A DNA stretch of 64,000 nucleotides, from NCBI RefSeq assembly GCF_017875645.1, contig NZ_JAGGMR010000001.1, positions 5,270,001-5,334,000 of the forward strand, read 5' to 3'. The DNA is from Nocardia goodfellowii (lineage in GTDB: Bacteria > Actinomycetota > Actinomycetes > Mycobacteriales > Mycobacteriaceae). The position numbers were made by a program, and so were the translations under genes. Shown piece after piece: positions 1 to 7,152 of the stretch; positions within the stretch are counted from its first letter, which is position 1; every line of letters starts with the position of its first letter. The notes beneath the pieces were generated by a model. The model saw nothing but the letters and a program-made list of their open reading frames with translations. It was not told the origin of the DNA and searched no databases.

Positions 1-241
1 CCTCCACGCCCGCGGCGTTGACCAGAACGGTTACCGGGCCCAGCTTTTCGCGGATGGCGGCATGCGCGTCGACGACCTGGACCGGATCGGTGACATCGGC
101 GGTGAAAGCCAGATCGTCGTCATAGGATCGGCGTAGATCCACGGTGGCCACCGAATAGCCGTCCGCGCGTAGTCGTTTCGCGACCGCCGCGCCGATGCCG
201 GACGCGCCGCCGGTGACGATCGCGGTCTTCGTCGCGGTCAT
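1..241 (-). CDS. SDR family oxidoreductase, N-terminal part (cut by window edge)
   Basis: The first 80 or so residues of a short-chain dehydrogenase/reductase are visible; the rest lies beyond position 1. The glycine-rich NAD(P)-binding motif TGGASGIG sits near residues 10-17, followed by a VDLRR segment at the end of beta-2 and an LVNAAG segment. The ATG at 241 overlaps the stop of the upstream dioxygenase gene (ATGA, 238-241), so the two are almost certainly co-translated. The N-terminus (MTATKTAIVTGGASGIG) closely resembles that of the SDR at 30037-30780 (MTARTAIVTGGASGIG), which also follows a TauD gene with the same overlap. The likely role is NAD(P)-dependent oxidation of an alcohol or 3-hydroxyacyl intermediate in the cytosol; the substrate is unknown. 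Confidence 0.9.
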   Translation of the reverse strand, partial: MTATKTAIVTGGASGIGAAVAKRLRADGYSVATVDLRRSYDDDLAFTADVTDPVQVVDAHAAIREKLGPVTVLVNAAGVE

Positions 242-1044
242 CCCCAGGCCTCCTCGCCCGCGATGGTGGTGCGGTGCATGGTGCGCCGTGAGGCCGGGTC
301 GTAGGGCAGGGCCCGGTGCAGCATGCCGGTGTTGTCCCAGATCACGACGTCGTCGACGGCCCATTCATGGGTGTAGCGGAACCGCTCCTGCGCGGTCCAC
401 TCCAGCAGCTCGTCCAGGATGGCCCGGCTTTCACCGGGGTCCATGCCGACGATGTGGTCTGCGGTCGCCCCGATCACCAGGGACCGGCGGCCGTCGCGGC
501 GTTGCCAGACTAGGGAGGTCTCGTGGCTGCGCAGCCGTCGCCAGGCCGCGACTTCCTGCTCGGAGGGGTCCGGGTGCGTGAGTCGTTGCGCCGCTTCGAA
601 ACTGTGCACCACCCGCAGTTGTTCGTAGCGCTTCTGCTCCTGCTCGGGCAGGGCCTCGAACGCGGCGTAGGTACTGGCGAATTCGGTGCCGCCGCCGGTC
701 ATCGCCACGTGCCGGGCGGTGAGCATGGTCGCCTTGGCCGGCACCTCGTTGGTGGTGTCGTCGATGTGCCAGTGGAACGTGCTCTTGAGGTATTCGGCCG
801 AGGGCTGCACGGCCGGGTCGAGGGAGATCTTGAAGATCTCCTTGCCGGCCGGAGCGAGCACCGTGCCGAGTCGCCGGCTGAAGGCCAGTTGCGCCTCGTC
901 GTCGAGGTGCAGTCCCCGGATCAGCAGGACGCCTCGCCAGGTGAGTGCCTCCAGGCAGCGGCTGATCACGGTTTCGTCGAGCAGGTTCTCGACGCCCGTG
1001 ACCTCCACGCCCAGAGCTGGGCTCAGCGCTCTCGTGTGGATCAC
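238..1044 (-). CDS. TauD/TfdA-family Fe(II)/2-oxoglutarate dioxygenase
   Basis: About 268 residues, the usual size for TauD/TfdA enzymes, which couple 2-oxoglutarate decarboxylation to hydroxylation of an unactivated carbon. The iron motif is visible as WHIDD in the first half and a distal His in NTGMLHRA, with the 2-oxoglutarate-binding Arg expected in the following RRTMHR. I chose the GTG at 1044 because AAGGGAG lies just upstream, while the longer ATG at 1092 would start inside or beyond the operator-like palindrome at 1067-1081. It is a clear paralogue of the TauD protein at 30777-31604, and each is followed by an overlapping SDR gene. By context it probably hydroxylates an acid or acyl intermediate; the substrate is not determinable. 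Confidence 0.88.
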   Translation of the reverse strand: MIHTRALSPALGVEVTGVENLLDETVISRCLEALTWRGVLLIRGLHLDDEAQLAFSRRLGTVLAPAGKEIFKISLDPAVQPSAEYLKSTFHWHIDDTTNEVPAKATMLTARHVAMTGGGTEFASTYAAFEALPEQEQKRYEQLRVVHSFEAAQRLTHPDPSEQEVAAWRRLRSHETSLVWQRRDGRRSLVIGATADHIVGMDPGESRAILDELLEWTAQERFRYTHEWAVDDVVIWDNTGMLHRALPYDPASRRTMHRTTIAGEEAWG

Positions 1045-1066
1045 AAGAATCTCCCTTCCATCATTG

Positions 1067-1081
1067 GAGAACGGTACTCTC
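1067..1081. promoter_or_regulatory. GAGAAT-type operator copy 1 (upstream of TauD-SDR unit)
   Basis: GAGAACGGTACTCTC, an imperfect inverted repeat matching the perfect GAGAATnnnATTCTC sites at 14921 and 26399. It lies 23-37 bases upstream of the chosen GTG start at 1044, where it would cover the promoter. Binding by the TetR protein encoded at 14216-14875 is an inference. Confidence 0.6.
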
Positions 1082-1217
1082 GCAAATCTCATCCGGGCAA
1101 GTCCCCGGCGCGGCGCCGGGCAGCGGCTGGTGTGGGCTGACGGCCTGGTGATCGCGAAAGGCGATGGGGTTACGTAATTCCGGTCCAGCAGCTAGATTCG
1201 CCGAAAGTGATTTCAAG

Positions 1218-1245
1218 ATTCTCCAACTATGAGAATCTAGTTTCC
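1218..1245. promoter_or_regulatory. GAGAAT-type operator copy 2 (upstream of ALDH-mft operon)
   Basis: ATTCTC (1218-1223), a 7-base spacer, then GAGAAT (1231-1236). The right half can also be read as the start of an inward site, GAGAATCTAGTTTCC (1231-1245), with a weaker second arm. The same outward arrangement with a 7-base spacer occurs at 26485 and 58929. It sits directly ahead of the aldehyde dehydrogenase start at 1264. Confidence 0.6.
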
Positions 1246-1263
1246 ATGGCTGGAGGAGGCGGG

Positions 1264-2769
1264 ATGCACACTCACGATGCGACGCGGTCGAGTACGGGCG
1301 ACGAGCACCGGAACGGCGAGCCGAACGAACTCGGGCGGAGACTGCTCATCGACGGGCGGCTGGTGGCGACCGAGCGCACCTTCGCCTCACTCAACCCGGC
1401 CACCGGTGCGGTACTCGGGTACGCGCCCGACGCCACGGTGGCCGATGCCGAAGCCGCCATCGCCGCCGCCCGGCGCGCTTTCGACAGCACCGGCTGGGCC
1501 ACCGATACCGAACTCCGCGTGCGCTGCCTGCGACAGCTGCACCAAGCGCTGCTCGACCATCGGGAAGAACTGCGGGAGTTGACGATCGCGGAGGTCGGCG
1601 CGACCCGTACGCTCACCCTCGGCAATCAGCTCGACATTCCGATCGGCCTGGTGAGCTACTACGCCGAACTGCTGGAGTCCCATCCGCTGACCGAGGAGCT
1701 CCCCGAGATCGAGGCCCGGGGTCAGCGGCACCGGCGCTGGGTCGAGAAGGAACCGGCAGGCGTCGTCGCGGCGATCGTGGCCTACAACTACCCCAACCAG
1801 CTCGCCCTGGCCAAGCTGGCGCCCGCGCTGGCCGCGGGCTGCACGGTCGTGCTCAAGGGCGCCCCGGACACGCCGCTGATCACCCAGGCGCTGGGCGAGC
1901 TGATCGCGCGCTACACCGACATCCCGGCCGGCGTGGTGAATGTCCTTGCCTCCTCGGAAGTTTCGGTGGGCGAGCGCATGACCACCCATCCCGACGTGGA
2001 TATGGTGACCTTCACCGGCTCGACCGCGGTGGGCAGGCGCATCATGGCCGCGGCCGGCGAAACCCTCAAACGGGTCTTCCTGGAACTGGGCGGCAAGTCC
2101 GCCATGGTCGTGCTGGACGACGCCGACTTCGACCTGACGGCGCTGTTCGCGGCCTTCAGCGTCGTCACCCACGCGGGGCAGGGCTGCGCGCTGACCACCC
2201 GGCTGCTGGTGCCGCGAGCCCGGCACGACGAGATGGTCGCCAAGGTCGCGGCCAACTTCGGGCACGTCCGCTACGGCGACCCGGGCGACCCGAAAACCTA
2301 TATGGGACCGCTGATCAGCGCCCGTCAGCGCGACAAGGTCGACGCCATGGTGCAGCGGGCGGTGGCCGCGGGCGCGACGCTGGTGACCGGCGGGACGAAG
2401 GTCGACCCGGGCTTCTTCTATACACCGACCCTGCTGGCCGGCGTGGACCCCGACAGCGAGATCGCACAGGAGGAAGTCTTCGGCCCGGTGCTCGTGGTGA
2501 TTCCCTACACCGACGACGACGATGCCGTGCGCATCGCCAACAACTCCATCTACGGCCTCTCGGGGGGCGTGTTCAGCGCGAGCGACGAACGCGCGCTCGC
2601 CGTCGCCCGGCGCATCCGCACCGGCACGATGAGCATCAACGGCGGCAACTACTTCGCCGCCGACGCCCCTTTCGGTGGCTACAAGCAGTCCGGAATCGGC
2701 CGCGAATCGGGCGTCGCCGGACTCGAGGAGTTCTTGGAGCGCAAGACTTTCGCGGCGGTGATCCGATGA
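1264..2769 (+). CDS. NAD(P)-dependent aldehyde dehydrogenase
   Basis: About 501 residues, normal for the ALDH superfamily, which oxidises aldehydes to carboxylic acids. The general-base motif FLELGGKSA, the Rossmann FTGSTAVG and the nucleophilic Cys in GQGCALTTR are all present, as is the C-terminal EEVFGPVL and FGGYKQSGIGRE signature. The start at 1264 is preceded by GGAGGAGG (1252-1259); an upstream in-frame ATG at 1207 would overlap the operator-like repeat, so I reject it. It heads the operon that ends with mftABC, and its stop overlaps the next start (ATGA). It probably removes an aldehyde made by an upstream alcohol-oxidising SDR. It is a distant paralogue of the ALDH at 31607-33046. 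Confidence 0.93.
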   Translation: MHTHDATRSSTGDEHRNGEPNELGRRLLIDGRLVATERTFASLNPATGAVLGYAPDATVADAEAAIAAARRAFDSTGWATDTELRVRCLRQLHQALLDHREELRELTIAEVGATRTLTLGNQLDIPIGLVSYYAELLESHPLTEELPEIEARGQRHRRWVEKEPAGVVAAIVAYNYPNQLALAKLAPALAAGCTVVLKGAPDTPLITQALGELIARYTDIPAGVVNVLASSEVSVGERMTTHPDVDMVTFTGSTAVGRRIMAAAGETLKRVFLELGGKSAMVVLDDADFDLTALFAAFSVVTHAGQGCALTTRLLVPRARHDEMVAKVAANFGHVRYGDPGDPKTYMGPLISARQRDKVDAMVQRAVAAGATLVTGGTKVDPGFFYTPTLLAGVDPDSEIAQEEVFGPVLVVIPYTDDDDAVRIANNSIYGLSGGVFSASDERALAVARRIRTGTMSINGGNYFAADAPFGGYKQSGIGRESGVAGLEEFLERKTFAAVIR

Positions 2770-3971
2770 AGCCGCTGGAGGGTTTCCGGGTGCTCGAGGT
2801 CGCGATGTACGGGTTCGTCCCGTCCGCGGGCGCGGTGCTCGCCGAGTGGGGCGCCGAAGTGATCAAGATCGAGCACGCGGTGACCGGCGACCCGCAGCGC
2901 GGGCTGCGCCGGACCGGCGCGTTCGAGGTGCTGGGCGATCCGAATCCGAATTGGGAGCATCCCAATCGAGGGAAGCGCAGTGTCGGGCTCGATATGTCCA
3001 AACCGGAAGGGCGCGAGGTGCTCTACGAGCTGGCCCGGCGCTCTGATGTGTTCCTGACCAGCTTCCTGCCCGAGCACCGGCGCAAATTCGGCATCGACGT
3101 GGCGGAGATCCGCGCGGTGAATCCGGCCATCGTCTACGCCCGCGGTAGCGCGCTGGGACCGCGGGGTGCGGAGTCCGGCAAGGGCGGTTACGACATGACC
3201 GCCTTCTGGGCGCGCGGCGGGATCGCCGCCAGTCTCACCCCCGCCGGGGTGCAGGGGATGGTGCCGCCGCCGGGACCGGCCTTCGGCGACACCATTTCCG
3301 GGACCAATCTCGCGGGCGGGATCGTGGCCGCCCTGCTCAAGCGGGAGCGCACCGGCGAACCGTCGGTCGTGGACGTTTCGCTGCTGGGTAGCGGCGTGTG
3401 GGCCATGGGCCACGGGATCGCGCTGTCGGTCCATCTGGACCAGCCGATGGTGCCGCCGCCGCTGGGCGCGCACGGGTCGCCGACCAATCCGCTCTCGGGC
3501 CTGTACGTCACCGCGGACGGCCGGTATCTCTCCTTCGTCATGATGCAGCCGGCGAAGTTCTGGGCCGACGTGTGCAAGCACATCGACCGCCCGGAGCTGG
3601 CGCAGGATCCCCGCTTCGCCACCGCCGAGTCGCTGGGCGCGAATACCGCCGCGGCCGTGGAGATTCTGCAAACGGTGATCGCCACCCGGACGCTGGCCGA
3701 ATGGTCCGAACGCTTCATCACCCTGGCCGGGCCGTGGGCGCCGGTGCAGGATTCGCGGCAGGTGGCCGACGACGCGCAGGTGCGCGCGAACGAATACCTG
3801 ATCCGCGCGGGTGAACTGGAACTGGCGGCCGGTCCGGTGCAGTTCGATGTCACCGCCGCGGTCACCGGCCCGGCGCCGGAATTCGCGGCTCACACCGCGG
3901 AGGTCCTGCTCGAACTCGGCTTGGACTGGGACCGCATCATCGCACTGCAGACCGCCGGCGCGGTCACCTAG
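2766..3971 (+). CDS. CaiB/BaiF family CoA-transferase
   Basis: Class III CoA-transferase of 401 residues, the typical length. These enzymes move CoA between carboxylic acids through an aspartyl-CoA anhydride. The N-terminal Rossmann-like block reads RVLEVAMYGFVPSAG...GAEVIKIE, and GKRSVGLDM follows. The candidate catalytic Asp is in GGYDMTAFWARGG. The start overlaps the ALDH stop by four bases, so the acid released by the ALDH may be the direct CoA acceptor. Donor and acceptor are unknown. It is one of three CaiB-type proteins in the window (others at 9863-11617 and 55958-57166). Confidence 0.92.
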   Translation: MKPLEGFRVLEVAMYGFVPSAGAVLAEWGAEVIKIEHAVTGDPQRGLRRTGAFEVLGDPNPNWEHPNRGKRSVGLDMSKPEGREVLYELARRSDVFLTSFLPEHRRKFGIDVAEIRAVNPAIVYARGSALGPRGAESGKGGYDMTAFWARGGIAASLTPAGVQGMVPPPGPAFGDTISGTNLAGGIVAALLKRERTGEPSVVDVSLLGSGVWAMGHGIALSVHLDQPMVPPPLGAHGSPTNPLSGLYVTADGRYLSFVMMQPAKFWADVCKHIDRPELAQDPRFATAESLGANTAAAVEILQTVIATRTLAEWSERFITLAGPWAPVQDSRQVADDAQVRANEYLIRAGELELAAGPVQFDVTAAVTGPAPEFAAHTAEVLLELGLDWDRIIALQTAGAVT

Positions 3972-4005
3972 CAGCACCGGCGCAGTAGAGAATTGGGAGA
4001 ATCCG

Positions 4006-5187
4006 ATGCCACACATCGCCGCGATCGGCACCTATCTGCCGTGCTGGGGCGTCCCCGGGCACCGCGTACCCGGGGACGACGAGGACGCGGTGACGCTGGC
4101 CGTGGAGGCCGGGCGGGCCGTGCTCGACATCGGCGCGGGCGCGGCACATGTGGTGATCCTGGTCAGCCGGGACCTGCCGTTGCTGGAGGGCGGGAACGCC
4201 GCGGCACTGCTGGCCGGGCTCGGGCTGGACCCGGAACTCGAGGTCGTCGAGCGGTTGGGCGGCGCTCCCGCCGCGCTGGACGCGGTCAGTTCGGCCCGGC
4301 CGCGCACGCTGGTCATCGGCGTCGATCTGGAACCGGCCGGGGCGGTGGCGGTCTTGACCGCCGATCGTGGTCTGGAAGTGCGCACGGCCGCGCGAATCTC
4401 GCGCAGCCTGCCGGTACGTACCCGTACCGCGGCCGGTGAGGTGCACGACTACGGCGATCCGCGCCTGCTGCACGCCCGCGGACTGCTGGCGGCCTTCGAG
4501 GCCACCTGGCTGGACGTACCCGTGGCGGTGGCGGGCGTCGAACACGAGCGAGCGGTCGCCCTGTGCGCCGGAAACCCGGTGCCGCTACCCACTTTCGGCG
4601 CCAGCGCGGGACTCTTCGCGCTCGCGGCGCTGGCCGAAGCCGGCACGACCGGTCCACTGGTCGGCGTCGAGCAGGGCAGCCTGTTCGGAATCGCGGTCGC
4701 GGGCGGCAGCGCGCGGGTGCGCCGGCGAGAACCGGCCGCCCGCGCGAAACCCGAGGGCGTACTGCGCCCGGGCGCCGAACTGCTCATCTCGCTGGCCGCC
4801 TACGAGCGGGCCTTCGAGGCCAAGGTGCGCTGGGTCGCCGGGAAGCATTCCGGCGGAACGGAATTGGATTTCCCGCCGCGCTACCGGGTGGGCGACGACG
4901 GCGCGCTCGCCACCAACTACAGCCTGGTGCCGCTGCCGCGCACGGGCACCGTCTACACCGAGGTGACGGTGCACGTTCCGGTGCCCGGCCTCAAAACGCC
5001 CTACTCGCTGGTCATCGTGGAACTCGACGAGGTCGGGGTGCGGGCACTGGCCAAGGTGACCGGCACCGAACCGGGCACCGTCGACATCGGCGATCGGGGC
5101 CGAATGACGCTGCGGCGCGTGGCGGTGCGATCGGGAGTGCCCGATTACGGCTACGCGTTCGAGCCGGAGAAGGAAGTCGCGGTATGA
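4006..5187 (+). CDS. Degenerate ketosynthase/HMG-CoA-synthase-like protein fused to an OB-fold (DUF35-like) domain
   Basis: 393 residues. The first 270 or so resemble the thiolase/ketosynthase-III fold (start MPHIAAIGTYLPCWG), but the region where the active-site Cys is expected reads ERLGGAPAALDAV, with no Cys. The last 130 residues resemble the OB-fold of DUF35 proteins (LPRTGTVYTEVTVHVPV, PYSLVIVELDE), yet the preceding zinc-ribbon position reads LDFPPRYRVG with no paired Cys. The start at 4006 is set by GGGAG seven bases upstream; longer in-frame extension would overlap the CoA-transferase. It overlaps the thiolase gene that follows, so it may be a non-catalytic partner of that thiolase, like the OB-fold partners of Ltp-type enzymes. 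Function is inferred, not shown. Confidence 0.78.
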   Translation: MPHIAAIGTYLPCWGVPGHRVPGDDEDAVTLAVEAGRAVLDIGAGAAHVVILVSRDLPLLEGGNAAALLAGLGLDPELEVVERLGGAPAALDAVSSARPRTLVIGVDLEPAGAVAVLTADRGLEVRTAARISRSLPVRTRTAAGEVHDYGDPRLLHARGLLAAFEATWLDVPVAVAGVEHERAVALCAGNPVPLPTFGASAGLFALAALAEAGTTGPLVGVEQGSLFGIAVAGGSARVRRREPAARAKPEGVLRPGAELLISLAAYERAFEAKVRWVAGKHSGGTELDFPPRYRVGDDGALATNYSLVPLPRTGTVYTEVTVHVPVPGLKTPYSLVIVELDEVGVRALAKVTGTEPGTVDIGDRGRMTLRRVAVRSGVPDYGYAFEPEKEVAV

Positions 5188-6344
5188 AGCGAGTGGCCAT
5201 TATCGGGGCGGGGATGACGCCCTTCGCCGAGCATTTCGCGCTGGGCATCAAGGATTTGCTGCCGATGGCGTTCGCCGAATGCGCCGCCACGGTGGACAAG
5301 GGCTTGGCCAAGGCCGATATCCAGGCCGCCTGGTTCGGTGAGTGCGGCACCGCGGACGGTTTCCCCTCCGGCATCCTGGCCGACACGCTCGGGCTGGCCG
5401 ACATTCCGGTGTCGCGGATCGAGAACGCCTGCGCCACCGGCCATGACGCGCTGCGCAACGCCCTGTACGGCATCGCCTCGGGGGCCTGCGACGTGGCCTT
5501 GGTGCTGGGTGCGGACAAACTGCGGGAATCGGCGTCCAAGGACATGCTGTGGGGCTGGGAGGCGATGTCACGCGACAATGCCTGGGACTATCCGCTCGGA
5601 CTGGTCTCCCCGGCCGAGTTCGCGCTGCACGTCACCCGCTACCTGCACGAATCGCCCGCCACCCGGGAGCATCTCGCGATGGTCGCGGTCAAGAATCACC
5701 GCTTCGGGGCCCGGAACCGCAAGGCGCGCTTGCAGTTCGAGATCACCATGGAGCAAGCGCTCAGCGCGCCCACCGTGGTGACGCCGTTCGGCCTCTACGA
5801 CTGCGCACCGCAGAGCGACGGCGCGGCGGCCCTGATATTGGCCGCCGAGGACGTGGTGGACCGCTACACCGATCGCCCGGTGTGGGTGCGCGGCGTCGGC
5901 CTCGGCCTGGATTCGGTGATGCACCAGCACAAGCGGGACATGACCACCTTCCCGGCGAGTGTGCGCGCGGCCCGGCGGGCCTTCGGTATGGCGGGTCTGA
6001 CCCCGTCGGACGTGGACGTCGCCGAGGTGCACGACTTCTTCACCGGCGTCGAGTTGATCAGCTGCGAGGACCTCGGTTTCGCCGACCGGTTCGAGGCGTA
6101 CAAGCTCGTCGAATCGGGCGCTACCGGGCCCGGTGGCACGCTGCCGGTGAACACCAGCGGCGGCCTCAAATCCAAGGGGCATCCGCCCGGCGCCACCGGT
6201 GTCGCCCAATGCGTCGAGTTGTTCGAACAGCTGCGCGGCAATGCCGTCAACCAGGTCGACGGTGCGCGAATCGGGTTGGCGCACACCGTCGGTGGTCCGA
6301 CCGCCGTCGCCGCCGTCACTCTGCTCGAGGGACCGGAGCGCTAG
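5184..6344 (+). CDS. SCP2/lipid-transfer-type thiolase
   Basis: 386 residues of the SCP2-thiolase (Ltp) type. The nucleophilic Cys is intact in ENACATGHDALRN, and the later active-site blocks are visible as VAEVHDFFTGVE and NTSGGLKSKGHPPGATG. Members cleave 3-ketoacyl-CoA with free CoA, releasing acetyl- or propionyl-CoA. The start overlaps the stop of the degenerate ketosynthase/OB gene (ATGA, 5184-5187), which suggests the two products form a complex. This is the only thiolase in the window with a catalytic Cys; the homologue at 18195-19853 lacks it. Substrate probably a side-chain or ring-derived 3-ketoacyl-CoA. Confidence 0.88.
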   Translation: MKRVAIIGAGMTPFAEHFALGIKDLLPMAFAECAATVDKGLAKADIQAAWFGECGTADGFPSGILADTLGLADIPVSRIENACATGHDALRNALYGIASGACDVALVLGADKLRESASKDMLWGWEAMSRDNAWDYPLGLVSPAEFALHVTRYLHESPATREHLAMVAVKNHRFGARNRKARLQFEITMEQALSAPTVVTPFGLYDCAPQSDGAAALILAAEDVVDRYTDRPVWVRGVGLGLDSVMHQHKRDMTTFPASVRAARRAFGMAGLTPSDVDVAEVHDFFTGVELISCEDLGFADRFEAYKLVESGATGPGGTLPVNTSGGLKSKGHPPGATGVAQCVELFEQLRGNAVNQVDGARIGLAHTVGGPTAVAAVTLLEGPER

Positions 6345-6346
6345 CG

Positions 6347-6727
6347 ATGGGGGAGGTGGTCGCCCTGGTCGCCGGGGGAGCCGAACGCCGGCGCGCGGTG
6401 CTGCGGCGGGCCGGGCGGTACGCCGGGGCCGGCGGGGCCGTCCATGTCGTCTGCGATGGCTCGCTGACGCTGAAGCTGGCGGGGGTGTTCGCGCTCTACG
6501 GCCTCACCATGGATGCCGACTTCTTGGAGCGCGCGAACTTCGTCCGGACCGCGGACACGCTGGCGCCCTACGCCTGCGGCTGGACGTGGTCGCACACCGT
6601 GCTGGGTGCGCGCACCGAAGCGTTCGGGCTGGCCGCTCGGCTGGGTGCGCCGCTCGTACTGCCCGCTCGCTCGGCGCTGCGCAGAAAAAGCCTTGCCGAG
6701 GAGAGCGCGATCGTGGTCACGGTGTGA
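6347..6727 (+). CDS. Unrecognised 126-residue protein preceding mftA
   Basis: I do not recognise a family. The start ATG at 6347 lies two bases after the thiolase stop and the gene ends 40 bases before mftA, so it is in the same operon. The sequence begins MGEVVALVAGGAERRRAVLRR and contains a small hydrophobic stretch VHVVCDGSLTLKLAGVFAL, with single Cys residues near the first and second thirds. No signal peptide or clear membrane segment is visible. The alternating beta/alpha look (VALVAGG..., VHVVCDG..., PLVLPAR) suggests a small alpha/beta fold. Position suggests a role linked to the thiolase or to the mycofactocin genes, but that is only context. Confidence 0.7.
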   Translation: MGEVVALVAGGAERRRAVLRRAGRYAGAGGAVHVVCDGSLTLKLAGVFALYGLTMDADFLERANFVRTADTLAPYACGWTWSHTVLGARTEAFGLAARLGAPLVLPARSALRRKSLAEESAIVVTV

Positions 6728-6767
6728 CCGAACACCGGAATCGAAAGCAGACCGAGAGGGAGATGTC

Positions 6768-6869
6768 ATGAGTAGCAATGGTTTCGACAGCGACGGCGAT
6801 GACGGTTCGCTGATCGAGGAGGTCCTCGTCGAGGAGGTATCGATCGACGGAATGTGCGGTGTCTACTGA
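6768..6869 (+). CDS. mftA: Mycofactocin precursor peptide MftA
   Basis: A 33-residue peptide starting MSSNGFDSDGDDG and ending in IDGMCGVY, the hallmark C-terminus of mycofactocin precursors. In the known pathway MftC decarboxylates and cross-links the terminal Val-Tyr, and that dipeptide becomes the redox cofactor core. The acidic leader (GSLIEEVLVEEVS) fits recognition by MftB. A GGGAG ribosome site precedes the ATG. The gene overlaps mftB by 11 bases. It is unusual that this copy is downstream of an aldehyde dehydrogenase, CoA-transferase and thiolase in a catabolic operon rather than heading a stand-alone mft cluster. Confidence 0.95.
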   Translation: MSSNGFDSDGDDGSLIEEVLVEEVSIDGMCGVY

Positions 6870-7152
6870 GCCGCGGCGGGCCTTCGAACTGGATGACGCC
6901 TGGGAATTGTCCGAGCAGGTTTCGGTGCGACCGGAACGGTTCGGCGCCCTGCTCTACCACTTCGGCACCCGGCGATTGTCGTTCCTGAAGAGTCCCACGC
7001 TGAGCCGAGTGGTCCAGACCCTGGCCGGCGCGGCGTCGGCGCGGCAGGCGTGCGTGCTCGCCGGGGTCACCGCGGCTGAGCTGCCCGCCTATCGCACAGC
7101 CCTGGCCGGACTGGCCGCCACCGAGATGATCCGGAAGAGGGATGCCGCATGA
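6859..7152 (+). CDS. mftB: Mycofactocin peptide chaperone MftB (PqqD/RRE-like)
   Basis: 97 residues, the usual MftB size. MftB is a PqqD-like peptide-binding protein that presents MftA to the radical SAM enzyme MftC. The FELDDAWELSEQVSVRPERFGALLYHF segment and the following RLSFLKSPTL are typical of this family. Translation probably starts at the GTG at 6859, inside the mftA coding end, and the stop overlaps the mftC start (ATGA, 7149-7152). Order and overlaps (mftA-mftB-mftC) match canonical clusters. Identification rests on family resemblance plus the flanking genes. Confidence 0.92.
   Translation: MSTEPRRAFELDDAWELSEQVSVRPERFGALLYHFGTRRLSFLKSPTLSRVVQTLAGAASARQACVLAGVTAAELPAYRTALAGLAATEMIRKRDAA

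Noticed and set aside
1207..1263. Longer start of the aldehyde dehydrogenase at 1207
   Set aside because: It would translate through the operator-like repeat and lacks a ribosome site; GGAGGAGG precedes the ATG at 1264.
3988..4002. GAGAATTGGGAGAAT as another regulatory site
   Set aside because: It is a direct rather than inverted repeat, inside an operon, and contains the ribosome site for the gene at 4006.
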